Below are positions 46,388-56,488 of a stretch of 64,000 nt of DNA, piece by piece. How positions within the stretch are numbered: position 1 is the stretch's first letter; each line of letters begins with the position of its first letter. This DNA is from Cytophagales bacterium (lineage in GTDB: Bacteria > Bacteroidota > Bacteroidia > Cytophagales > Cyclobacteriaceae): assembly GCA_033344775.1 (NCBI GenBank), contig JAWPMT010000002.1:248001-312000 (forward strand). Direction: 5' to 3'. The notes beneath the pieces were generated by a model that did not search any database, was not told the DNA's origin, and saw only the letters and a list, made by a program, of their open reading frames with translations. Both the position numbers and the translations under genes were made by a program.

Positions 46388-47839
46388 ATGTTAAAGTCTA
46401 GTTTTTACAACGTACTTATTCCTATAGAGGAAAAAAACGAATACCTATTGTATAACCTATTGTCTGGAGGACTGGAAGTGCTGCCTTATAAAGAGGGTAA
46501 CATATTTCAGAATTGGATCGATGATGGCGCTTTTGATCCGGATCAATTGATTTCATTTAAAGATTTCATCGATTATTTACAGGATCGCAATTATCTGGTT
46601 CACGAGAATCATGATGAAAAAGCGGCATTTAAGGATATCTATAATTCAGGACGGGAAAACCTTTTTGATCTTGATAAGGCATCACTCACCATCACGATAG
46701 GAACTACAATCACCTGTAATATGGGGTGTCCCTATTGCTTCGAATTCGTCAAACCAAATAAGACCCTGAAGGATCCTGAGGTGATGAAGCAAATGATTTG
46801 GTATTTGCAACAGCTTGTAGATAAAGCACCAGTAAAAAAATGGGCGAATTTCTCACTATGCTGGTACGGTGGTGAACCTCTCATCAATAAAAAATTGATC
46901 CGTGAGTTTTCTCCGATGATCCATAAGTTTTGTGCAGACAATGGCATTGAAAAGTTTGATGCTCAGATCATTACCAATGGTATTCTGTTGGATGAGGAAG
47001 CCTGGAAAATCCTTCATGAAGCTCAGGTATCACATTTACAAGTCACAATAGATGGTTCAAAAGAGACGCATAATGAGTACCGCCCTCTAAAAAGTGGTGG
47101 TGAAAACTACGAGAAGATATTAAGAAATATTGCGGCGAAACCTGATGATATGACTTTGACCATCAGAGTGAATACGGACAAAAAGGTGGCTAGCAACTTT
47201 GGTCAGTTCTTCGATGATTTGTATGACTATGGAATATGGCCACAGAAGAGTGATACGATTACAGTAGATTCTTCAGTCTTGAGATCCTATGAGGAAAATG
47301 AAGAAGATACTTCGGATCGACTGGATGCTGATGCGTATCAAAAAATTCATAATGAGTTCAAAATGACCAAAATGGAGCGTTATAACGCCTGGGCTTGTGA
47401 AAATGGTAAGAAAACAGGTCGAATAGGTTGGGACCTGCCTACCGTTCAGCAAGAATGCTCGACCTGGGTCAATCCATATCACATCGTATTTGATCCCGAG
47501 GGTAATGTCCATAAATGTTGGGAAACAATTCACGATGATAAACAGATGGTGAAGCACTGTTCAGATGGGTATGAAATCAGTGACTTCAAACACTACATGA
47601 GCTATGATCGCCATGAGTTTAGTGATATCTGTGCAAACTGCAAATTCTTACCTGTTTGCGATAGTTACACTTGCTCATTTGAGGCGTATCGACACGAGGA
47701 AAAACCTCCTTGTACGATTTGGAAATCTAACCTCGAATCTGTCTTGAAAGACCAGTACATCATGATGTTGGATCATCCTGAAATTATTGCCAACCCTGTC
47801 GGGAATGAAGTGCTAAACGGCGGACACGCCAATAAGTAG
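46388..47839 (+). CDS. Radical SAM/SPASM peptide maturase
   Basis: 483 aa. The first ~90 residues (MLKSSFYNVLIPIEEKNEYL and onward to YLQDRNYLVHEN) look like an N-terminal peptide-binding (RRE-like) region. The radical SAM cluster motif is C110-N-M-G-C114-P-Y-C117. The C-terminal SPASM region has CSTWVNPYH, then CANCKFLPVCDSYTC and a final Cys near residue 450, enough for auxiliary Fe-S clusters. Enzymes of this architecture install thioether or C-C crosslinks or similar changes in RiPPs. It follows the precursor array, so the array is the likely substrate; the conserved two-Cys block is a possible thioether site. Reaction type cannot be told from sequence. Confidence 0.9.
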   Translation: MLKSSFYNVLIPIEEKNEYLLYNLLSGGLEVLPYKEGNIFQNWIDDGAFDPDQLISFKDFIDYLQDRNYLVHENHDEKAAFKDIYNSGRENLFDLDKASLTITIGTTITCNMGCPYCFEFVKPNKTLKDPEVMKQMIWYLQQLVDKAPVKKWANFSLCWYGGEPLINKKLIREFSPMIHKFCADNGIEKFDAQIITNGILLDEEAWKILHEAQVSHLQVTIDGSKETHNEYRPLKSGGENYEKILRNIAAKPDDMTLTIRVNTDKKVASNFGQFFDDLYDYGIWPQKSDTITVDSSVLRSYEENEEDTSDRLDADAYQKIHNEFKMTKMERYNAWACENGKKTGRIGWDLPTVQQECSTWVNPYHIVFDPEGNVHKCWETIHDDKQMVKHCSDGYEISDFKHYMSYDRHEFSDICANCKFLPVCDSYTCSFEAYRHEEKPPCTIWKSNLESVLKDQYIMMLDHPEIIANPVGNEVLNGGHANK

Positions 47840-47890
47840 CACGATCATTTTGGCTTTGATTAATGTATACGTAAAAATTGAAATTCACAT

Positions 47891-49786
47891 ATGTCTTTTC
47901 AGGTAGCTGTAATTGATAGGGGAGTAGAAGTGGCTCACAGAAAGCTCACGAAATGCAGTTTTGATGGCGTTGTGATCCTCGAAAAGGACGGTAAAGTATC
48001 GCGAAATGATCGATACTTTGAAGATGATACCGGGCATGGTACTGCCATTGCCGGTATCATTCACAGCATCGTCCCGGATCAAACCCTGATCGCAGTGAAA
48101 CTGCATACGGAAGAAGACGCACTTAATGAGTTGCTACTTTTAGAGGGGATCAAATGGTGTCTCGATCAACCCAATATCAAGATCATTAATATTAGTTTAG
48201 GTATTGCGACGAATAAGCCCAATCCGGAGCTGGACCTGGTTTGCAAAGAAGCTTCAAGACGAGGAAAGATCATTGTTGCCGCCGTTCACAATGTGCCTGG
48301 TTTTGAATGTTATCCAGCTTTCTTCCCTGAAGTAATTGCCGTGTCCACTGGGATTGCCAATGATAAATTGGACTATGGGTTTCTGGATCAAAGTCATATT
48401 AATGTGCTTGCAAAAGGAACAACCAAGCGGTTGCTTTGGAAGGATAACGGTTACAAAATCACTTCCGGAAACAGTTTTGCCGCGGCACATTTTAGTGGAA
48501 CGTTGGCGAAAATGCTTCAGGAAGAAGACTGGTCCATCATTGATAATAAATCCTTATTGGAGTTGATCAAGAGGCATGCTTCCAATGATGTATATGAGCT
48601 ACAGTACATAAAGCGAGCCGAAAATGCTTTCGTTCCGAATGAAAAAAGCAAGAACCTTGATGCCCTGGGTGAGGAGCTGTTCCATGGGAATTTACCGTTT
48701 CCCAATGTGGGAAGATTAGCGATTACAGGGATCTCTGAGAAGGAGATGAAAACAGTGATCGAATTTGAAGAGCTGTGTCCTTTTGAAATCGCATTATTGA
48801 TTGACTATCCTCGAAGTATTCTGGATACAAGAAACATCAATGGAAGTGGTGTTCGGGTGCAAAAGAAAATGGAAGATGAAGACCTGAATAAGTATGATAC
48901 GATGGTCATGGGGTATTTTCTTGATCAGCTCTTTGATGCCAATATCATCTTTTCAATCAACTTGCTGAAACGGTCATTAGGTGCTGATAAGAACCTTGTT
49001 CTTTGGGATGAAAATGTTCATCAACTTGCCCTTAGGATACAATCAAATGAGTTTCCTGATTACCAGGGAGTGATCTATTGCCCTACAGTCGGGGATGACT
49101 TGTTTGAAGATGTGATCAACTATCGATTCTATGATCACAACGTACCTGCCATTGCAGTAGTAGGTACGGGAAATACTCAGGGTAAGATTACGACTCAATT
49201 AACAGTGAAGCAGGTACTTTCCAACGCGGGATACCGTGTGGGCCATGTAGCGACGGAACCTCAGGCTGCGCTATTAGGAGCTGATTTTCTTTTTCCCTAT
49301 GGGCACAATTCCAACGTATTTCTGGAAGAAGAAAAATGGGGTCGTTTCATTGATGCGGTCACCAATGGAATTGCGCGATATCAGTCGCCTCAGATTATCC
49401 TGAGCGGTACACAGGGTTTGACCATACCCAGAGTGACCCATAAAATTGCAGATTTCTCTTCCATGCATTTCTTGTCGGGAATCAGGCCAGATGCATTCAT
49501 ATGTACCGTAAGTCCTGAAGATCCGGTCGAAATCATTGAAAATCTGCTAAACGTCATGCGGGTCTATTATGATGCTAAACCATTGTTCCTTGCCATGACA
49601 CCTAAAATGAGGTCGGTCAGGGAATTGAAAGGGAAGAGGTTTGTATCCGATACCTGGTTGAAGGAGGAGGAGTTTGAGGCTAAAGCCTCAGAGCTTACAG
49701 AAAAATTGCATATACCAGTTATAAACATAAAAGATGAGCGCAATAAACCACTCATCCTACGCGAAATTCAGAATTTTTTCAAATAA
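47891..49786 (+). CDS. Subtilisin-like protease fused to a DUF1611 P-loop domain
   Basis: 631 aa. The N-terminal S8 domain has the full catalytic triad: Asp9 (VIDRGVE), His49 (DDTGHGTAIAGI) and Ser195 (TSGNSFAAAHFSG), with an oxyanion Asn in AVHNVPG. No signal peptide is present, so it acts inside the cell. The C-terminal ~370 residues resemble DUF1611 (DgcN-like) proteins, with a Walker A-like GTGNTQGKIT (425-434). The protease half probably removes the leader of the precursors. The P-loop half is unexplained: possibly ATP-dependent activation or peptide handling. It starts 51 bp after the radical SAM gene. Confidence 0.87.
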   Translation: MSFQVAVIDRGVEVAHRKLTKCSFDGVVILEKDGKVSRNDRYFEDDTGHGTAIAGIIHSIVPDQTLIAVKLHTEEDALNELLLLEGIKWCLDQPNIKIINISLGIATNKPNPELDLVCKEASRRGKIIVAAVHNVPGFECYPAFFPEVIAVSTGIANDKLDYGFLDQSHINVLAKGTTKRLLWKDNGYKITSGNSFAAAHFSGTLAKMLQEEDWSIIDNKSLLELIKRHASNDVYELQYIKRAENAFVPNEKSKNLDALGEELFHGNLPFPNVGRLAITGISEKEMKTVIEFEELCPFEIALLIDYPRSILDTRNINGSGVRVQKKMEDEDLNKYDTMVMGYFLDQLFDANIIFSINLLKRSLGADKNLVLWDENVHQLALRIQSNEFPDYQGVIYCPTVGDDLFEDVINYRFYDHNVPAIAVVGTGNTQGKITTQLTVKQVLSNAGYRVGHVATEPQAALLGADFLFPYGHNSNVFLEEEKWGRFIDAVTNGIARYQSPQIILSGTQGLTIPRVTHKIADFSSMHFLSGIRPDAFICTVSPEDPVEIIENLLNVMRVYYDAKPLFLAMTPKMRSVRELKGKRFVSDTWLKEEEFEAKASELTEKLHIPVINIKDERNKPLILREIQNFFK

Positions 49787-49797
49787 CGTTTTGATTC

Positions 49798-50079
49798 ATG
49801 TCGACGATTGAAATAGAGAAGAAATTAGTTCAAATTTTGAAGGAATTACTCGGTGAAGACTACCGGGAAGTCCTGGACTTGAAGAGTGATCTGGACGATC
49901 ATGTATTGCATGTAGTACTGAGTGAATCGAGTCAGGCACTCAGTTTTGTCATGTATATCGAAGAGGAGTTTGATCTCGAATTCGATGATGATGAAGTTGA
50001 TTTAAACTTTTTTTTAAGCATAGAAACCATTGTTTCCCTTATCCAAAAACATAAAGAACTAGAAAATGTTGAAGCTTGA
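49798..50079 (+). CDS. Free-standing acyl carrier protein-like
   Basis: 93 aa, acidic and helical. The block LSESSQALSFVMYIEEEFDL aligns with the canonical DSL-x-x-VE-x-VM-x-x-EEEFD of acyl carrier proteins, placing the phosphopantetheine attachment at Ser44 (E-S in place of the usual D-S). It lies in a RiPP operon with a phosphopantetheinyl transferase and two condensation-domain proteins, so it probably carries an acyl or aminoacyl group in pathway-specific chemistry. The 3' end overlaps the permease gene by 14 bp. Loss of the aligned Asp leaves some doubt about modification. Confidence 0.82.
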   Translation: MSTIEIEKKLVQILKELLGEDYREVLDLKSDLDDHVLHVVLSESSQALSFVMYIEEEFDLEFDDDEVDLNFFLSIETIVSLIQKHKELENVEA

Positions 50080-52456
50080 TATTAAATTTTTCTTTCGATC
50101 CTTTTCTAAACAAAGGGTCTTATTTGTGATCAACATCCTCGGGCTATCAGTCAGTCTGTTTTGTTTGATCATTACCTACTTGTGGGTAAACGATGAACTG
50201 AGTGTAGATCAATTTCATGATAATGAAAATATCTATAAGATCATGCAGGAAATGCCCCGGGCAAATGGGCAAGTGGATATCTACCATAGCACACCGGCGC
50301 TGCTTGCACCAAGTTTAGCCAGTGAAAACCCCGAGGTTGAGTTCATTACCAGATATGTCGAGAATTTTGATGGGAACTATGTCATTTCATGGGAAGAGAA
50401 GGAAATACGTACTGATGGAGCTCATACAGACCCTGAGTTTTTGGATATCTTTTCATTTCCAATTGTCAATGGACCAAAGACAGAATTATTGTCCTCGCCA
50501 GATAAAGTAGTAATGGCACAATCTGTCAGCGAAGCCCTGTTTGGAGAAGCGGATCCCATAGGTAAGGTTGTAAAAATCAATGGGGCAGCAGGTGAACTGG
50601 TGGGTAGTTTTCAGGTGCAAGCTGTCGTCGATAGCAAATCTGCCAATTCTTCACTTCAGTTTGATTTTTTAATCCCATTTGTGACTCTGGAAAAGCAACA
50701 CACATGGATCAACAAATGGGGAAGTAGTGCGATCAATACCTTTGTTACACTCAACAGTAATGCGTCAGCGCATCAGTTTTCTTCTAAAATCGTGGATTTT
50801 ATTCATCAAAAGCAGGAGAGGAGAACGAATCGCTTGTTTCTTTACCCGTTTGAAGACTATTACCTCCATGCAGATTTTTCGGCAGGTAAGGAAGATCCTA
50901 CAGGTAAGATTGTTTATATCAAGGCATTCATCATATTCGGGATATTCATTCTGATCATTGGCTGCATCAATTATGTGAATCTGGCTACCGCGGTTGCAAG
51001 TGACCGATCCAAGGAATTCGCACTGCGCAATATCCTTGGCGCGACCAAAAAGAACGTGATCATGTATATCCTTACAGAAGCATTGCTGCTTACGATAGGT
51101 GCACTATTCATTGCTTTGATCGTGGTATTACTATTCCTCGGTTACTTCAATACGCTGACAGGAAAAGACATATCTATTCAATGGTTTGATCCTAATTTCA
51201 TCCTGTTGATTTTCGGTGGTGTGCTGTTAACTTCGATTTTATCAGCTAGTTATCCGGCAATTTTATTCACGAAACTCAATCCCTTACAAAGTCTTCCCGG
51301 TAACAATTTTGACGCAGGGAAGAAGAAAACCAGTTTTCGAAGTGGTCTGGTCATATTTCAGTTCTGCCTTGCTATTTTGTTGATGGTGATCAGCCAGATT
51401 GTGAGAATTCAAAATGAATATGTGATCAACAAGGACCTGGGATTCCAGTATAGAAACACAGTCGAGATTGTGCTTTCCGATCAAATTCGACAGAACTATG
51501 AGCCGTTCAGAACGGATATGATGCAATTGCCTTTTGTCAAAGGTGTCTGCAGGGCGGATTATGCTCCGTTCAATATTGATAATTCGAGTACTGATGCCTC
51601 TTGGGCCTGGAAAGATCCATACGAAAAATACAGTTTTAACCTGGTGCAAGTTGACCATGATTTTCTGGAGACCTTTGAGATCCCCATCCAGGGAGGTAGA
51701 GGTTTTTCACGGGACTATGGTTCGGATTCGTTGGCTTATGTGGTCAATGCTACAGCTGCCTCCATTATCATGGACGGTGAACCACTTTCCATGTTAAATA
51801 AGGCCATGACTTTTTGGCACGGCCGGGCGCCTGTAATTGGAGTTACTCAGGATTTTCACCACGAATCTTTATATAACCCCATTGACCCATTGATCCTCAT
51901 GTTTGATCCTGAAGAGACAGCATATGCTTATGTCCGATTTACCCGGGAACCAGATAATGTGATGATTAATAGCCTCAACATTCTGCTGCGAAAGTACTCA
52001 CCAGGTTATTCTGTAGACTTCTCTCTATTAGAGAATCGATATGAAAGTCTTTACAGTGGTGAGATGGTTGTAGAAAAGCTGAATAAAATTCTGGCGATCG
52101 TTGCTACGATTATATCCATACTCGGATTGTTTGGCCTTTCTCTATACAACACAAAGAAAAATGAGAAGTCGATAGCCGTACGGAAAGTGCTGGGAGCTGC
52201 TTCACACCAGATATTTTATGGTTTGATCAGAAAATACATGGTGATGATCATTGTTTCTTTCTTTATTGCTGCACCTGCTTCCTATCTGCTAAGCCGTCAA
52301 TGGCTTCAACAATTTTACTTTCACGCGGAAATAGGACTGGGTTTATTCATCGCTATTCTGGTGATTATTCTCTCGGTGGCATTGGTAACTACTGCATACT
52401 ACACCCTTCAGGCCATTAATAGAAATCCTGTCCATTCGCTTAAGGCGGATGATTAA
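50066..52456 (+). CDS. FtsX/MacB-type ABC transporter permease
   Basis: 796 aa. N-terminal helix (LFVINILGLSVSLFCLIITY), a periplasmic MacB-like domain, three central helices, a second periplasmic domain, and C-terminal helices ending in the conserved region with AVRKVLGAASHQIFYGLIRK. The duplicate 'ALRNILGATKKNVIMYILTE' segment in the centre matches the two-repeat Bacteroidota FtsX permeases. No ATPase partner is adjacent. Such proteins export lipids or peptides or confer resistance. Here it might contribute to peptide export or producer immunity. Confidence 0.88.
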   Translation: MLKLDIKFFFRSFSKQRVLFVINILGLSVSLFCLIITYLWVNDELSVDQFHDNENIYKIMQEMPRANGQVDIYHSTPALLAPSLASENPEVEFITRYVENFDGNYVISWEEKEIRTDGAHTDPEFLDIFSFPIVNGPKTELLSSPDKVVMAQSVSEALFGEADPIGKVVKINGAAGELVGSFQVQAVVDSKSANSSLQFDFLIPFVTLEKQHTWINKWGSSAINTFVTLNSNASAHQFSSKIVDFIHQKQERRTNRLFLYPFEDYYLHADFSAGKEDPTGKIVYIKAFIIFGIFILIIGCINYVNLATAVASDRSKEFALRNILGATKKNVIMYILTEALLLTIGALFIALIVVLLFLGYFNTLTGKDISIQWFDPNFILLIFGGVLLTSILSASYPAILFTKLNPLQSLPGNNFDAGKKKTSFRSGLVIFQFCLAILLMVISQIVRIQNEYVINKDLGFQYRNTVEIVLSDQIRQNYEPFRTDMMQLPFVKGVCRADYAPFNIDNSSTDASWAWKDPYEKYSFNLVQVDHDFLETFEIPIQGGRGFSRDYGSDSLAYVVNATAASIIMDGEPLSMLNKAMTFWHGRAPVIGVTQDFHHESLYNPIDPLILMFDPEETAYAYVRFTREPDNVMINSLNILLRKYSPGYSVDFSLLENRYESLYSGEMVVEKLNKILAIVATIISILGLFGLSLYNTKKNEKSIAVRKVLGAASHQIFYGLIRKYMVMIIVSFFIAAPASYLLSRQWLQQFYFHAEIGLGLFIAILVIILSVALVTTAYYTLQAINRNPVHSLKADD

Positions 52457-52477
52457 TGTCGAATTGTATTAACGACC

Positions 52478-53263
52478 ATGAATCTTAGACTTACGATCGC
52501 CGACAATTTCATCAACCTGGGTAGGTTTATTTCGGAATCTCTCTCGGTAGCAGTACTGCGACCTGATGATTTGGTGAGCTTCAACGAACGTATCTACAAT
52601 GATCAGAAAGTCGTTGATTCGTGGATTTCAGAAGATGTTGTGCTTCGTGGACTCTACGATTTCGAAGAGTATTTACTTAACACTGTCCCTTTCAGTAAAG
52701 GCGAAGTGCTTGTCTTAGGTGTTGGAGGAGGCAGAGAAGCCATAGCGTTGGCCAAACGTGGGTATCAGGTGACAGGTATAGACTTCATTCCTGAAATGGT
52801 AGAAGGAGCCAAAAAGAATGCTGAGAAATTTGGAGTTAGGTTAAAGGCGTTTACTGCTGATATAAGTGCTTTAAATTTCAAAAATTGTGAAGAGTATGAT
52901 TTGGTATGGCTATCTACTAGCCTCTATTCATTGATACCCTCCAGAAAGAGACGAATTGCCATGTTAAGGAGTCTCAATGAGGCGATGAAGCCAGGTGGAT
53001 ATCTGGTCTGTCAGTATAAATATGAAGCGTCAAATTATCCACCTGGTCTATCGATATTTAGTAAATGGGTAGGACGTATAATATTAGGTAATATGAACTA
53101 CCAGATTGGTGATGTGATCCATTCAGGTACCGAATATCAGCACTTCTTTCCTTCAATCGAATCTATCGAATCGGAATTTAGGGACGCAGGTTTTGAGACG
53201 AAAGACATTAAACTCTCAGACACTGTCCTAAAAGGACTGATCACGGTGTGTAAGCCTGAGTGA
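52478..53263 (+). CDS. SAM-dependent methyltransferase
   Basis: 261 aa. Class I methyltransferase motif I VLVLGVGGGREA (residues 77-88), an acidic strand end GYQVTGIDFIPEM and motif YDLVWLSTSLYSLI, then the post-core MKPGGYLVCQYKY. The substrate is not deducible. In this operon it could O- or N-methylate the peptide, e.g. a carboxylate, or methylate an acyl group. It lies 22 bp after the permease gene. Confidence 0.85.
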   Translation: MNLRLTIADNFINLGRFISESLSVAVLRPDDLVSFNERIYNDQKVVDSWISEDVVLRGLYDFEEYLLNTVPFSKGEVLVLGVGGGREAIALAKRGYQVTGIDFIPEMVEGAKKNAEKFGVRLKAFTADISALNFKNCEEYDLVWLSTSLYSLIPSRKRRIAMLRSLNEAMKPGGYLVCQYKYEASNYPPGLSIFSKWVGRIILGNMNYQIGDVIHSGTEYQHFFPSIESIESEFRDAGFETKDIKLSDTVLKGLITVCKPE

Positions 53264-53336
53264 AGCGGGAAAGCAAATTTTTGGTCCAAAAAGCCTGGAT
53301 ACTCCGTGATTAATCTTAAGCACTAAATGAATTTCT

Positions 53337-54176
53337 ATGTCATTAAATGAATTGACTAAACTCCCCTGGAGTCTGGAAGAGCTTGAACACATCGAGTCTT
53401 CTGGTGATATGGATAAGAAAACCTTTAACGAGAAGTACGGTTTCCCAGCCAAACCTGTAACTATTTCTGGAATTGATGCGGACTGGGTTCTCCCTGATAA
53501 GTGGAGTTTGCCCTTTCTGGAGACACATTTTGGACAATTCAAAGTGAAAGGTGAACGGGTCACTGAGACGGGATCTGAATATAAAGTTTTTGAACTTCAA
53601 GAATACTTTAGATACCTGGAGTCTGTAGAGGAGGAAGATCCTTATTATCTCAACAACATACATTTTCATGCTTATACCTCCATGAAAGATGATTATGAAG
53701 TGCCGGATTATTTCAATTGTTGGTATACTGAATTGCCTATTGAAAAAAGGAAATACAATTTTTCCTGGATTTATATCGGAGCAAAAAACACCAGAAGTGG
53801 GTTGCATCTGGATATTTGGGATACAAGTGCCTGGAATTATCTGATTACCGGAGTGAAGTTGTGGTTGTTTTTCGACCAATCCCAGTACCCTTACCTATAT
53901 GAAGGTAAAGTAGATCCTTTTAAAGCCTCATTGGAGGATTATCCCGATCTGGCTAAAGCACGGCCTAAGTATTGTTTACAATACCCTGGTGATACTGTTT
54001 TTACTCCTTCGGGTTGGTGGCATACCATCCTTAACCTGGAGACGACTTTTTCGTTGACGGAAAACTTCATCAATGAAACTAATTATAAAAACGTGCTGGC
54101 CCATTTTGAAAAGAAAAAGTCAAAACAAGGTTTTGAGTCCATGAGCAAAATTGTCGAGGAGCACCTGACAATATAG
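53337..54176 (+). CDS. JmjC/cupin_8-type oxygenase
   Basis: 279 aa. H157-L-D159 in SGLHLDIWDTSAWN and distal His229 in PSGWWHTILNLE, the Fe(II) triad of the JmjC/cupin_8 family; WNYLITGVKLWLFFDQ is a typical following strand pair. It ends with a short helical tail and has no winged-helix extension. A peptide hydroxylase role on the precursor or on intermediate peptides is likely from context. Neighbouring genes on both sides are also tailoring enzymes. Confidence 0.85.
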   Translation: MSLNELTKLPWSLEELEHIESSGDMDKKTFNEKYGFPAKPVTISGIDADWVLPDKWSLPFLETHFGQFKVKGERVTETGSEYKVFELQEYFRYLESVEEEDPYYLNNIHFHAYTSMKDDYEVPDYFNCWYTELPIEKRKYNFSWIYIGAKNTRSGLHLDIWDTSAWNYLITGVKLWLFFDQSQYPYLYEGKVDPFKASLEDYPDLAKARPKYCLQYPGDTVFTPSGWWHTILNLETTFSLTENFINETNYKNVLAHFEKKKSKQGFESMSKIVEEHLTI

Positions 54177-54223
54177 CGGTAGGATCAATTCGAATTTTTT
54201 AAGGGATTAAATACGATATAAAT

Positions 54224-54769
54224 ATGAAAGTTTCTGAAAGAATTGTTTGTGGAAGGTCTGTTTTTGTAGTGGACGATGCTGTCGATAAGGACACTGTGGA
54301 CGACTTTCACCAGATGATATCCGGTTTGCCTTATAGTCGGAGAGAGTTGGATGATGAGGATGATAAATACCCGATTTTCAGTGTCAACTTTCAAAGTGAA
54401 AAGTTTGAAACGCAGACTGAAGTTGGATTAATGGGAAGAAAACTGCTAGATGAGTTGAAGCCCCATCAGCATAAACTTTATAGAGCATACATCAATATGT
54501 GTCATTATGGAGACATGGAATACCCTCACCTTGATTGTGATGTGAAAGCAGATGATATCACTGTGCTCTATTACGCAAATACCGATTGGCATTATACCTG
54601 GGGAGGTGAAACTCACTTTTATGAGGATAATGAGGCAGTAACGAGCATCACACCAAGACCCGGTCGTTTTGTTCTTTTTGATGGAAATATTGAACATGTA
54701 GGTACTATACCCACAAGAATTTGTACTCAGTCTCGCTTCACTTTAGCGATGAAATACGCCAAAGCTTAG
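54224..54769 (+). CDS. Prolyl-4-hydroxylase-like 2OG-Fe(II) oxygenase
   Basis: 181 aa. H102-L-D104 (YPHLDCD), distal His158 (NIEHVGTIPT) and a following Arg/Lys-rich strand (SRFTLAMKY) match small P4H-like dioxygenases; GGETHFYED is the usual jelly-roll strand. It differs from the first 2OG oxygenase of the cluster, so they may hydroxylate different residues. The condensation-like gene starts six bases after its stop. Confidence 0.87.
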   Translation: MKVSERIVCGRSVFVVDDAVDKDTVDDFHQMISGLPYSRRELDDEDDKYPIFSVNFQSEKFETQTEVGLMGRKLLDELKPHQHKLYRAYINMCHYGDMEYPHLDCDVKADDITVLYYANTDWHYTWGGETHFYEDNEAVTSITPRPGRFVLFDGNIEHVGTIPTRICTQSRFTLAMKYAKA

Positions 54770-54774
54770 TCGAA

Positions 54775-56106
54775 ATGGAATCCAATATTACCAGAAGACC
54801 TGACCAGTCAGGTTATCCTCTTTCACATCAACAAGTTCGCTTTACCGCTAACTATACTCCTGAGATGTTGAATAAGCATGTATTGCCATATTCAAGGGAC
54901 TTCAATCATGCAATTGACCCGGGTTTACTGAATCAGGCTTATCAGCATCTCTTAGCTACGGAAAGATATTTCAGGATTACATTGAAATTCGAAAAAGGTC
55001 AAGGTGAGATTACCATCAAGGATAAGGCTAACGACGAAATTCAGTATGTGGACTTTAGCACACTAGGTAATCAGGCTGAATCTCAATCGGATATCTATTG
55101 TCAGGAAAATGAGTTGCCGATTCTTTTAGACCGTGCTCCGTTATGTAGGATGCATTTGATCAAGATAGCTTCAAACAGGTTTCGGATTTTTATTGTCTTT
55201 CATCATTTTGTCTCAGATACCGAATCATGCCATTTATTTCTGACAAAGTTGAGTGAAGTTTACAGATCATTGAAGCAGCAGAAAGAGCTTAATGATCACT
55301 CAGATTCAATTGATTATCTGGATTACATTCTTTGGCAAAAGTCGGTACCTCCTGAGGGGAGAGATGGAAAGCAAGCTGCCTATTGGAGGGAAAAGTTGTC
55401 CAAAAGTATCATCCCTGAATTGCTAATTGATTCAGAAGATGTATCTCATGTAGAGGACAGAAGGAGGAAATCCTTATTCGTGAGGCTAGATTCAGAACTT
55501 TCTTTCCAGATGGCAGACTATTGCAAAAAACAGGGTATCCTTCCTGTGACCTTTTTCCTGGGAGTTTATTTTTTGTCGCTTAGGGAGTGGACAGGGGCCG
55601 ATGATATTCCGGTAATAACGGTGTATAAGGGACGACAGGAATCTCCTTTATTGAAGTCCGTACTGGGCTTATTTATCAACCTTGTGATTTTGAAACATCG
55701 ATTTGATCAGGACCTGACATTCGTAAAATTCTTTCGGAAAGTGCAAAAAGAGTTGATGATGGTGCACAAAAACCAGGGCTATCCGCACTATCTGGTTGGT
55801 CGTAATTTGGCTGCACATACTGATTTTGCTTTTAACTTCTTGAATGAAAGAGGTTTTGATGATCTGGACAAACAACCAATGCCAAGAAAGGAATGGGAGT
55901 ATGATAACAAACGTGGGGAGCTCTTTTTGTTCTCATTGATTGTTCACTTAAGTCATAATATTCGGCTAGAATTCCAGTATCCGCCTTTCAAGTTTGAAAA
56001 AGATACAATTACTCATATGATCCGAGGGGTGGAAGAAACTATAAGGATGGTATGCACACAGGATTGTGATCAAGAAAAAGAGCCAATGCGGGAAGTTGCT
56101 GTCTAA
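54775..56106 (+). CDS. Free-standing condensation-domain protein 1
   Basis: 443 aa from the ATG at 54775; an upstream in-frame TTG at 54721 lies inside the previous gene and is rejected. The active-site motif HHFVSD (143-148, HHxxxD) and later VLGLFINLVILK and PHYLVGRNLAAHTDFAFNFL match NRPS condensation domains, which form amide bonds between carrier-protein-bound acyl groups and amines. No adenylation or carrier domain is attached. It is likely to work with the free-standing ACP to acylate a peptide amine. Confidence 0.85.
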   Translation: MESNITRRPDQSGYPLSHQQVRFTANYTPEMLNKHVLPYSRDFNHAIDPGLLNQAYQHLLATERYFRITLKFEKGQGEITIKDKANDEIQYVDFSTLGNQAESQSDIYCQENELPILLDRAPLCRMHLIKIASNRFRIFIVFHHFVSDTESCHLFLTKLSEVYRSLKQQKELNDHSDSIDYLDYILWQKSVPPEGRDGKQAAYWREKLSKSIIPELLIDSEDVSHVEDRRRKSLFVRLDSELSFQMADYCKKQGILPVTFFLGVYFLSLREWTGADDIPVITVYKGRQESPLLKSVLGLFINLVILKHRFDQDLTFVKFFRKVQKELMMVHKNQGYPHYLVGRNLAAHTDFAFNFLNERGFDDLDKQPMPRKEWEYDNKRGELFLFSLIVHLSHNIRLEFQYPPFKFEKDTITHMIRGVEETIRMVCTQDCDQEKEPMREVAV

Positions 56107-56110
56107 ATGT

Positions 56111-56488
56111 TTATGAAAAAAGGACGGTAGCTACTACATAATTTTCTGAATGACTGAAAGATATATCCAGGGCTGAAAATCCTCGGGTATCGAATGCCTC
56201 TTGCGCTTTTTTATGAAGTTTTAGAGCAGGGAATCCTTCAGGAGCTTCTTTGACGACTTCAATGTGTTTCCATTGAATGCCGTCGTTCCAACCTGTTTTT
56301 AAAGCTTTCATAGTGGCTTCTTTCGTCGCATACCTGGCAGCAAGATGTGGAAGTGGTGAGGGTTTGTCCAAACAATAAGATCGTTCCTGATCGGTGAAAA
56401 CTTTGTTAAGGAACTTATCGCCATGTTCATTCCACAGGCGCTCAATGGTGGCTATTTCTTCGATATCTACTCCGATGGAAAGGGTCAT
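56111..56488 (-). CDS. Holo-ACP synthase-type phosphopantetheinyl transferase
   Basis: 125 aa. It carries GVDIEEIATIER (metal-binding Asp) and AARYATKEATMKAL, the two signature motifs of AcpS-type enzymes that transfer 4'-phosphopantetheine from CoA to the ACP serine. Its position, alone on the minus strand inside the cluster and 4 bp from the convergent condensation gene, suggests a pathway-dedicated enzyme serving the adjacent ACP. It could instead be the genome's only AcpS, since the housekeeping gene location cannot be seen. Confidence 0.93.
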   Translation of the reverse strand: MTLSIGVDIEEIATIERLWNEHGDKFLNKVFTDQERSYCLDKPSPLPHLAARYATKEATMKALKTGWNDGIQWKHIEVVKEAPEGFPALKLHKKAQEAFDTRGFSALDISFSHSENYVVATVLFS

